Origin: Chryseosolibacter sp964438975
GTDB lineage: Bacteria; Bacteroidota; Bacteroidia; Cytophagales; Cyclobacteriaceae
Length of the DNA: 9,593 bases
Assembly: GCA_964438975.1 (NCBI GenBank)
Contig: CAYTMU010000080.1
Coordinates: forward strand, 1 to 9,593
Direction: 5' to 3'
The notes beneath the pieces were generated by a model that made no database searches, was not told the DNA's origin, and was given only the letters and a program-made list of their open reading frames with translations. A program made the position numbers and the translations under genes. Positions within the stretch are counted from its first letter, which is position 1. The number at the start of each line of letters is the position of its first letter. Shown in pieces: positions 1 to 5,290 of the stretch.

Positions 1-162
1 TCGGGTATTTACACAGCGATGATCACCACCGTAGCAGGGTTGGTGGTTGGGATCATGGCATACCTCGCGTACAACTTTCTGGTCACGCGGGTACAGAAGG
101 TCATTCACAAGATGGAGTACACGTCGATCGAGTTTATTGACCTTCTTCAGGAACCGCAATAG
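1..162 (+). CDS. exbB: ExbB/TolQ/MotA-family proton channel protein, C-terminal fragment
   Basis: Frame 1 is open from the window edge and encodes the last 53 residues of a protein ending in TAG at 160-162. The visible part reads SGIYTAMITTVAGLVVGIMAY, then a cytoplasmic tail with YNFLVTRVQKV. The 'AMITTVAGLVVGI' segment is the last transmembrane helix typical of ExbB/TolQ/MotA proteins, which contains the conserved threonine(s) lining the proton path. ExbB forms the pentameric inner-membrane motor that, with ExbD, uses proton motive force to energise TonB. The identity is strongly supported by the next two genes, exbD and tonB, in the standard order. The start and first helices lie outside the window. 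ExbB rather than TolQ is inferred from the TonB-type third gene. Confidence 0.85.
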   Translation, partial: SGIYTAMITTVAGLVVGIMAYLAYNFLVTRVQKVIHKMEYTSIEFIDLLQEPQ

Positions 163-192
163 TGTCACAACTGTTATAAACGAAACGGCGCC

Positions 193-585
193 ATGAATTT
201 CAGATCAAAGAACCGCGTTGACCCCTCCTTCAGCATGGCGTCCATGACTGACCTGATATTTCTGTTGCTTATCTTTTTCATGCTGACATCTTCGTTTGTC
301 ACGCCGTCGGGACTGCCTGTCAACCTGCCGTCCAGCAAGTCCAGTGCTATTGAAGTCCAAAAAGTATCCGTCACGGTGACGCAGGACCTGCAGTATTTCG
401 TAAACGACAGAAGAGTGTCGCGAGCATTGCTGGAGGGAGAATTGAAAAGTTTGCTATCGGGCCCGGCGGGGTCCGTCATTCTCCACATTGACAAGTCAGT
501 CGCCACGGAACACTTGGTGTATGTCGCGGGGATCGCGACCTCACTGAATGCGAAAGTTGTTATTGCCACCAAACCAGGGAAGTAG
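193..585 (+). CDS. exbD: ExbD/TolR-family biopolymer transport protein
   Basis: The gene encodes 130 residues, the usual length for ExbD/TolR. A short cytoplasmic N-terminus is followed by one transmembrane helix at about residues 19-38 (TDLIFLLLIFFML). Asp20 at the start of that helix matches the essential proton-carrying aspartate of the family. The remainder is a periplasmic domain ending in HLVYVAGIATSLNAKVVIATKP, typical of the ExbD/TolR fold. The protein should form a dimer inside the ExbB pentamer and drive TonB with proton motive force. The ATG at 193 gives the expected short N-terminus before the helix; there is no clear Shine-Dalgarno sequence, which is normal for this phylum. It lies 30 bp after exbB and 6 bp before tonB, so co-transcription is very likely. 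Only one exbD copy is visible. Confidence 0.93.
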   Translation: MNFRSKNRVDPSFSMASMTDLIFLLLIFFMLTSSFVTPSGLPVNLPSSKSSAIEVQKVSVTVTQDLQYFVNDRRVSRALLEGELKSLLSGPAGSVILHIDKSVATEHLVYVAGIATSLNAKVVIATKPGK

Positions 586-591
586 ATAGTT

Positions 592-1452
592 ATGACCGAG
601 GCGCAGGAGCGAAAGAACAGACGAATAGCGATGATCACCAGTCTTGGTGTTCACGGCGTCATTTTGCTTTTGCTTCTTTTGGTGGTCGCCTGGCGTGCAC
701 CCGATCCCCCGCTTCCTGACTTCGGTATTGAATTGAACTTCGGAATGGACGTACAGGGGAGCGGACAGACGCAACCACCTGCGCCCGTAGGGGTAGTGGA
801 AGAACAGACGGCAGAGGAAGAGGCTGTAACGGAGGAAGCACCTGTTCCCGTGCCGGAAGAAGTTGTTGAAGAACCTCGCGTGGAGGAGCCGCAGCCGGTA
901 CAGCCCGAGGTGACGTCCAAGACGGAAAGCCCCGTAGTCGTCGAGGAAAAGAAGGTAGAAGAGAAGAAGGTCGTTGAGAAGGAGGAAGTAAAGCCAGTCG
1001 AAAAGAAACCTGAGGTCAAGGAAGTGCCGCAAGCCGTTTACAAGCCCAAGGCAGAGGCGACGGACGGTCAGAAGAGTGGAGCGCCCGGAAGCCAGGGAGA
1101 TGATATTGACAAGGCTGGAGATAAAGGCGACCCACAAGGTACACTTGATGCCAAGGCGCTGTATGGCAAGTCGGGCGGCGGTGGTGGTGGGGCATCGATA
1201 ACAGGTTTTGGTTCATTCGGGTATCCCGCCATCAACACACCTTCGTTACCGGACGAGTCCAATGGAATTTATGAATTCAAAGTCCATGTTGACCGCGACG
1301 GATATGTTACGCGTGTCGAGACACTGCAGCGCGGTCTCAGCGCGGATGCTGAACGACGATTGAAAGCGACGATTCAGAACTTGCGCTTTATTCCAAAAGG
1401 CAATCCGCAGTCAGCGGAGGGAAGGATCTCCTTCAGGGTAGTGTCGGAGTGA
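592..1452 (+). CDS. tonB: TonB-family energy transducer
   Basis: The 286-residue protein has the TonB layout. An N-terminal signal-anchor helix lies at about residues 12-34 (TSLGVHGVILLLLLLVVAW). Ser17 and His21 in it keep the spacing of the functional Ser16/His20 pair of E. coli TonB. Residues 62-155 form a periplasmic spacer very rich in Pro, Glu, Lys and Val, with repeated VEE, VEEKK and KPVEKK units. A glycine-rich linker follows (residues 164-200, including six Gly at 195-200), of the GDKGDPQG...ALYGK...G type common in Bacteroidota. Residues 224-286 form a small alpha/beta C-terminal domain (YEFKVHVDRDGYVTRVE... RISFRVVSE) that would contact TonB-dependent outer-membrane transporters. 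The protein would carry ExbB/ExbD energy across the periplasm for import of substrates such as siderophores, vitamin B12 or glycans. The substrate partners cannot be told from here. The biased spacer produces long but meaningless open frames on the opposite strand. Confidence 0.9.
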   Translation: MTEAQERKNRRIAMITSLGVHGVILLLLLLVVAWRAPDPPLPDFGIELNFGMDVQGSGQTQPPAPVGVVEEQTAEEEAVTEEAPVPVPEEVVEEPRVEEPQPVQPEVTSKTESPVVVEEKKVEEKKVVEKEEVKPVEKKPEVKEVPQAVYKPKAEATDGQKSGAPGSQGDDIDKAGDKGDPQGTLDAKALYGKSGGGGGGASITGFGSFGYPAINTPSLPDESNGIYEFKVHVDRDGYVTRVETLQRGLSADAERRLKATIQNLRFIPKGNPQSAEGRISFRVVSE

Positions 1453-1461
1453 TATTGCGCA

Positions 1462-2748
1462 ATGATCTCCTCTTACCAGGAAGCCCTCAGATTCTTATAC
1501 GACAATCTCCCGATGTTTCAGCGGGTAGGCGTTGTCGCGATCCGCAAAGATCTGGTCAATACATGGAAGCTCTGCGATCTCCTCGGTAATCCTCAGAACA
1601 GCTTTAGATCGATCCATGTAGCCGGCACCAATGGCAAAGGCAGCACCTGTCACATGCTGGCCTCAATTTTACAGACGGCTGGATATCGCACAGGCCTTTA
1701 CACATCACCTCATCTCAAGGAATTCACCGAGCGCATCAGGATCAACGGTCAGGAGGTAGCCCAGTCGTATGTCGTCGAATTCGTCAATCGTATCCGGCCA
1801 GCTATAATGGAGATACGACCGTCTTTCTTCGAGATCACAGTTGCCATGGCATTTGATCACTTCGCACGCGAGGGTGTGGATATCGCAGTGATTGAAACAG
1901 GCCTCGGAGGCAGGCTCGACTCAACGAACGTTATCACCCCTGTTATTTCCGTGATCACCAATATCAGTTTAGACCATAAGGATGTACTCGGCGAGACGAT
2001 CGAGGAGATTGCCGGTGAAAAGGCCGGCATTATCAAAGAGAACGTACCGGTCATCATCAGTGAGCGACAGGAAGAAGTCGCGAGTATTTTCCGGGACAAA
2101 GCACGAGGGAGTAACGCTGATATCTTTTTTGCGAGCGATCGGTACGTCGTCGGTAGCGACGAAGGATCAGACGCCCTTGTTGTTTCGGAAGGATCAGTAC
2201 GCAAGCTCACGATAGAGAACTTTCCCTTAAAGGGCATTTATCAGCAACGAAATATTCCCGGTGTGCTGCGATCAGTCGATGTGCTGCGATCCCACTTTTC
2301 TATACCGGAGGAGTCGGTGATCAAAGGCCTGGAGAACGTGACCATTAACACAGGATTGAAAGGCCGTTGGCAGATACTTCGGCATAATCCAACCGTTGTA
2401 TGCGACACCGGGCACAACGAAGGGGGCATGCGGGAAGTGGTCCGGCAGATTGCACAAGAACCGTTTGAACATCTGTTCATGGTCCTGGGCATGGTGAAGG
2501 ATAAAGAGGTGAGTCAGATACTTGCGCTGCTTCCGTTGGATGCCCACTACTATTTTTGTCAGGCAAAGCTTCCACGGGCGATGGACGCGCATGCGCTGCA
2601 GACGGCAGCGGCGGCGCTCGGGTTGACCGGTGTGGTGGTGCCCGATGTCAATGAAGCCAAGCGATGTGCCCTGGTACAGGCGAAAGCCAATGACCTCGTC
2701 TTTATCGGGGGAAGCACCTACGTGGTCGCCGAACTCGACGAACTATAA
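1462..2748 (+). CDS. folC: Folylpolyglutamate synthase / dihydrofolate synthase
   Basis: This 428-residue cytoplasmic enzyme belongs to the Mur ligase superfamily. It adds glutamate to folates, and probably also to dihydropteroate, using ATP. Visible motifs in order are the P-loop GTNGKGST at residues 55-62, TSPHL at 81-85 and ERIRING at 90-96 in the folate-binding region, FFEITV at 122-127, ETGLGGRLDSTN at 145-156, SLDH at 169-172, GEKAGI at 185-190, KGRW at 300-303, and DTGHN at 315-319 in the C-terminal glutamate-ligase domain. The length is normal for FolC. The start ATG at 1462 lies 9 bp after the tonB stop and gives a natural N-terminus (YQEALRFLYDNLPMFQR). Whether the enzyme is bifunctional or only a folylpolyglutamate synthase cannot be decided from sequence alone. 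A 12-bp direct repeat at 2262-2273 and 2280-2291 encodes two VLRS units inside the protein. Confidence 0.95.
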   Translation: MISSYQEALRFLYDNLPMFQRVGVVAIRKDLVNTWKLCDLLGNPQNSFRSIHVAGTNGKGSTCHMLASILQTAGYRTGLYTSPHLKEFTERIRINGQEVAQSYVVEFVNRIRPAIMEIRPSFFEITVAMAFDHFAREGVDIAVIETGLGGRLDSTNVITPVISVITNISLDHKDVLGETIEEIAGEKAGIIKENVPVIISERQEEVASIFRDKARGSNADIFFASDRYVVGSDEGSDALVVSEGSVRKLTIENFPLKGIYQQRNIPGVLRSVDVLRSHFSIPEESVIKGLENVTINTGLKGRWQILRHNPTVVCDTGHNEGGMREVVRQIAQEPFEHLFMVLGMVKDKEVSQILALLPLDAHYYFCQAKLPRAMDAHALQTAAAALGLTGVVVPDVNEAKRCALVQAKANDLVFIGGSTYVVAELDEL

Positions 2749-2757
2749 ACCCCGGTT

Positions 2758-3414
2758 GTGAAACGTAAGAAAGAGCGATTCAAGATCATTGAAGAACGTT
2801 CGAATGTCATCGAACCTTCGAAACCGATCTACCAAAAGATCAAAGGCAAGTGGAACGCGGAGCACTTCGGAAACAACAACCCGATTACGCTGGAACTCGC
2901 GTGCGGTCGCGGTGAGTACACTGTCGGTCTCGCCCGCTTGTTTCCCGAAAGAAATTATATCGGTGTTGATATAAAAGGCGAGCGCATCTGGAAGGGCAGT
3001 ACGACCGCGTCAGACGAAGGTCTTCACAACGCCTGCTTCCTACGCACGCCGATATTGAAAATCGAGGACTTCTTCGAGCCTGGAGAAGTCGATGAGATCT
3101 GGTTGACCTTTCCCGATCCGCGCCCACGCAAGCGCGATATCAAACGCCGACTCACCAGCCCGCGTTTTCTGGAGATGTACAAAAAGATTTTAAGGAAAGA
3201 TGGTTACCTTCGATTGAAGACGGATAATACACCGTTGTTTGAATACACACTCGAGCATGTGCAGACGCGAAGCGACATTGCCGGTCTCACCTATACGGCC
3301 GATGTGTATTCTTCGGATCTTGAAAAAGAGTGTTTTGGAATTAAAACACGTTACGAGCAAGAGTTCGCAGCAAAAGGTGAAAAAATTAAATATTTGCGAT
3401 TTAGATTTGCCTGA
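2758..3414 (+). CDS. trmB: tRNA (guanine-N7-)-methyltransferase
   Basis: The 218-residue cytoplasmic enzyme transfers a methyl group from S-adenosylmethionine to N7 of G46 in the tRNA variable loop. The SAM-binding motif I is ELACGRGEYT at residues 46-55, followed by YIGVDIKGERIWKG at 67-80 with Asp71 expected to hold the SAM ribose. The TrmB signature LTFPDPRPRKRDIKRRL lies at 116-132, then LKTDN at 153-157 and IKTRYEQEF at 195-203. Translation must begin at GTG 2758: the in-frame stop of folC lies only nine bases upstream, the intervening codons offer no other start, and the next in-frame ATG would remove the SAM motif. It is packed between folC (9 bp) and a TPR gene (21 bp), which suggests one operon. 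Confidence 0.94.
   Translation: MKRKKERFKIIEERSNVIEPSKPIYQKIKGKWNAEHFGNNNPITLELACGRGEYTVGLARLFPERNYIGVDIKGERIWKGSTTASDEGLHNACFLRTPILKIEDFFEPGEVDEIWLTFPDPRPRKRDIKRRLTSPRFLEMYKKILRKDGYLRLKTDNTPLFEYTLEHVQTRSDIAGLTYTADVYSSDLEKECFGIKTRYEQEFAAKGEKIKYLRFRFA
3402..3409 (+). promoter_or_regulatory. Possible Bacteroidota -7 promoter box for the TPR gene
   Basis: TAGATTTG matches the Bacteroidota -7 consensus TAnnTTTG exactly and would place a transcript start about 20 nt before the TPR start codon. It overlaps the last sense codons of trmB, and I see no TTG about 19 nt upstream to serve as the -33 element. It may be a chance match or a weak internal promoter. Confidence 0.2.
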
Positions 3415-3435
3415 CAACTTAAACCCCCTACCGTT

Positions 3436-3942
3436 ATGGACGAAGTGAACTTTGATCTCGAGGAGAAATTTCTAAAGGCGGATGCACTGATCGGTGAAAA
3501 TCGCCTGAGTGAAGCGGCAAAATTATTGGAGGACATTCTGTCGGACGCTCCGGATTTCGGGAAAGCTCACAATCATATGGGGTGGTTGTTTGAAACAAAG
3601 TTCAAAAACTTACATCGCGCGGAAGAACACTACCGCCTTGCGCTTAAGTTCAGCCCGGATTATACAGCCGCTTATTACAACTACGCCTACCTGCTTTCGT
3701 CGCTGCGAAAGTTCGATGAACTCGAAGCGTTGCTTAAGGACTGTATCACCGTACCGGGTATTAACTACGCTACCATCTACAACGAATATGCACTTATGCG
3801 CGAGATGCAGGGAGAGATCGACGATGCCATCCATCACTTCCGCCTGCATATCAAGAACTCGTTCGACATGAAAGGTATTGAAGGCGCGTATGAAGCGATC
3901 AAACGGTGTGAACGAAAGAAGGAGATCCTGACCGGCAACTAG
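3436..3942 (+). CDS. Small tetratricopeptide repeat (TPR) protein
   Basis: The 168-residue protein has no signal peptide or membrane segment, so it is probably cytoplasmic. It is almost entirely made of TPR-like helix pairs: about residues 8-41 (LIGENRLSEAAKLLEDIL), 44-76 (AEEHYRLALKFSPDY, a canonical second helix), 78-109 (YYNYAYLLSSLRKFDELEALL) and 112-145 (NEYALMREMQGEIDDAIHHF). TPRs bind other proteins, and no catalytic motif is visible. It is the last gene of the exbB-to-TPR run, 21 bp after trmB, and its stop lies 7 bp from the stop of the opposing gene. A partner or function cannot be inferred beyond protein-protein contact. Confidence 0.85.
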   Translation: MDEVNFDLEEKFLKADALIGENRLSEAAKLLEDILSDAPDFGKAHNHMGWLFETKFKNLHRAEEHYRLALKFSPDYTAAYYNYAYLLSSLRKFDELEALLKDCITVPGINYATIYNEYALMREMQGEIDDAIHHFRLHIKNSFDMKGIEGAYEAIKRCERKKEILTGN

Positions 3943-3949
3943 TGGTCAG

Positions 3950-4528
3950 TTAACTTTCATCTTCCAGCGCTTCCAATAGCGAGCCGAGTTCGTCGTAGCC
4001 AGTCACACCCGCACGAGTCTGTGCGGGGCCTTGTAACACGAATCCGCTGAAACACCCTGCGTTCAACTTCTCCTCCAGATGTTCTGAAGAACCTGTTCTG
4101 ATCAGTGTCCTGTACGGCACCCCTTCGACGTCGCGACAGGTCGCAGACTCGCCCGTGATCGCGTACAGGATATTTTCCGCGTCGTGGAATGCGACATTAG
4201 CTTTTGCTGCCGATATATCGACGATGCACGGTAGCTTTATATATTCCCCGTAGGTGACATACTCATCCCACGTCAACTCAAAGTAATCCGGCGCGTAGGT
4301 TTCCATCGCTTCGTCGATCTGGGCGATAGAGGACAGGCCGTAGAGTTCGCCTACGATTTGCGGCCCGGCAAGCCACCCGCGGATCTCGTGGAAGACCTCG
4401 GGGGTCATGTAATGCCGGGTTCCGGGTATCACGCCAAATCCGAGTAGTTCAACACCCATTCCCGAGCAAAACCTGGCGTCACTCAGGTTTGACAGATTAC
4501 TGACTTTTACAACTGATTTTAAGGCCAT
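3950..4528 (-). CDS. TrpF-like (phosphoribosylanthranilate isomerase-like) protein, probably not an active isomerase
   Basis: The 192-residue protein resembles TrpF in length and in several landmarks. VKVSNLSNLSDARFCSGMGV at residues 7-26, followed by ELLGFGV at 27-33, aligns with the TrpF opening of the type KICGIT-x-x-EDA-x(4)-GAD-x-x-GF. Residues 169-188 (AQTRAGVTGYDELGSLLEAL) align with the TrpF end of the type E-x-x-PGVKD-x-x-x-I-x-x-F. The catalytic Cys7 of TrpF corresponds to Ser10 here. The catalytic aspartate region (an LLD-type strand) corresponds to about LYAITGES at 121-128, with no Asp. The GVKD phosphate-region motif reads GVTG. By family knowledge these residues are needed for Amadori isomerisation, so I infer a divergent TIM-barrel protein with a different role. 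Nothing tryptophan-related is next to it. The ATG at 4526-4528 gives a normal N-terminus, and there is no signal peptide. It is the only minus-strand gene here, convergent with the TPR gene. Confidence 0.7.
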   Translation of the reverse strand: MALKSVVKVSNLSNLSDARFCSGMGVELLGFGVIPGTRHYMTPEVFHEIRGWLAGPQIVGELYGLSSIAQIDEAMETYAPDYFELTWDEYVTYGEYIKLPCIVDISAAKANVAFHDAENILYAITGESATCRDVEGVPYRTLIRTGSSEHLEEKLNAGCFSGFVLQGPAQTRAGVTGYDELGSLLEALEDES

Positions 4529-4544
4529 ATCGGCAGGAAAGAAA

Positions 4545-4552
4545 TAACTTTG
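4545..4552 (+). promoter_or_regulatory. Putative promoter -7 box for the lipoprotein-protease unit
   Basis: TAACTTTG fits the Bacteroidota -7 consensus TAnnTTTG exactly. It lies in the 75-bp spacer between the divergent TrpF-like and lipoprotein genes and would give a 5' leader of roughly 45-50 nt for the lipoprotein gene. A TTG at the usual -33 distance is not visible, which lowers confidence. I found no good box for the opposite strand in the same spacer. Confidence 0.4.
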
Positions 4553-4603
4553 ATATTGTTACGTTGAAACTCAGCTGCGGATATAACGAAAACACCGTCA
4601 CCA

Positions 4604-5290
4604 TTGAAATATTTCGTTAACTTTTTGATGCTTTTGATCCTGTTCGGAGGCTGTGAGGGAGAAGAGGCTCGTGTCCCGGACAACGGTGCCGCGTATTTCC
4701 CGCTTCAAACAGGGGTGTATCAGGTTTACGATGTATTGGAAAAGCGATACGAAGTGGCTCAAGCCCCACAGGAGTTCTCGTACCAACTGATGACGGAGAT
4801 CGTTGATTCCTTTCCATCTGACGCCGGGCATTTGACCTACGTGATGCATCGCGCAAGGAGGCAGACAGAATCCGATCCCTGGGAGCAGCTTGACACGTGG
4901 TCAGTGAGATCCGAAGCAAATGGCATCATTGTAGCTGAGGGGAACACAGCCTTTGTCAAACTTGCTTTGCCTGTTGGGGAAGGCAACCGATGGGATGGCA
5001 ATGCGTACAATTCGATAGGTAAAGATGAGTATCAGGTTCGGCAGATGCGATACCCTTTTGAAGTGAACGGTGTGACGTTCGGTAATACGGTGACGGTAGA
5101 ACAGGAGCGAAATGAAGATCCGATCGTATTTCACGATGAGCGTAGCGAGGTATACGCCGCCGGGGTTGGACTGATATACCGGGAAGTTGTTCAACTCGAT
5201 TATTGCACTGCGAACGACTGTCTCGGATTGCGGAAGATCGACGAAGGAATAGATATGAGAATCACAATTGTTGACTATGGCAGGCATTAA
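4604..5290 (+). CDS. Unrecognised lipoprotein, co-encoded with an S8 protease
   Basis: The 228-residue protein begins with MKYFVNFLMLLILFGGC, a short lipoprotein signal peptide whose lipobox ends at Cys17, so it is probably lipid-anchored. The start is TTG at 4604. The next in-frame ATG (4628) would delete the charged N-region and leave too short a signal, so TTG is the better choice. The mature part has no domain I recognise. Visible landmarks are AAYFPLQTGVYQVYDV near residue 29, tryptophans at 93, 99 and 130, VKLALPVGEGNRWDGNAYN around 118-136, and EVYAAGVGLIYREVV around 182-196, which looks like an all-beta module. Cys201 and Cys206 (DYCTANDC) may form a disulfide. Its last 14 bases overlap the start of the downstream protease gene, so the two are probably translationally coupled. 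A joint role at the envelope is inference only. Confidence 0.8.
   Translation: MKYFVNFLMLLILFGGCEGEEARVPDNGAAYFPLQTGVYQVYDVLEKRYEVAQAPQEFSYQLMTEIVDSFPSDAGHLTYVMHRARRQTESDPWEQLDTWSVRSEANGIIVAEGNTAFVKLALPVGEGNRWDGNAYNSIGKDEYQVRQMRYPFEVNGVTFGNTVTVEQERNEDPIVFHDERSEVYAAGVGLIYREVVQLDYCTANDCLGLRKIDEGIDMRITIVDYGRH

Noticed and set aside
541..1137. Long minus-strand open frames opposite tonB (198 and 122 codons)
   Set aside because: They mirror the Pro/Glu/Lys-rich spacer of TonB and give leucine- or serine/threonine-rich low-complexity translations with no domain. The plus-strand gene is clear.
1171..1200. GGX-rich stretch in tonB considered as a DNA repeat
   Set aside because: It encodes the glycine linker normally seen in Bacteroidota TonB proteins, so protein composition explains it.
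1857..2237. Antisense open frame opposite folC
   Set aside because: It overlaps conserved FolC motifs, and its translation has no coherent domain or signal.
3937..3960. Possible bidirectional terminator between the convergent genes
   Set aside because: Only 4-bp AACT/AGTT pairings and the small palindrome AGTTAACT are visible, with no GC-rich stem or adequate T-run.
5268..5276. TTG start giving a protease three residues longer
   Set aside because: TTG at 5268 is possible, but ATG at 5277 is a stronger codon and gives a complete signal peptide.
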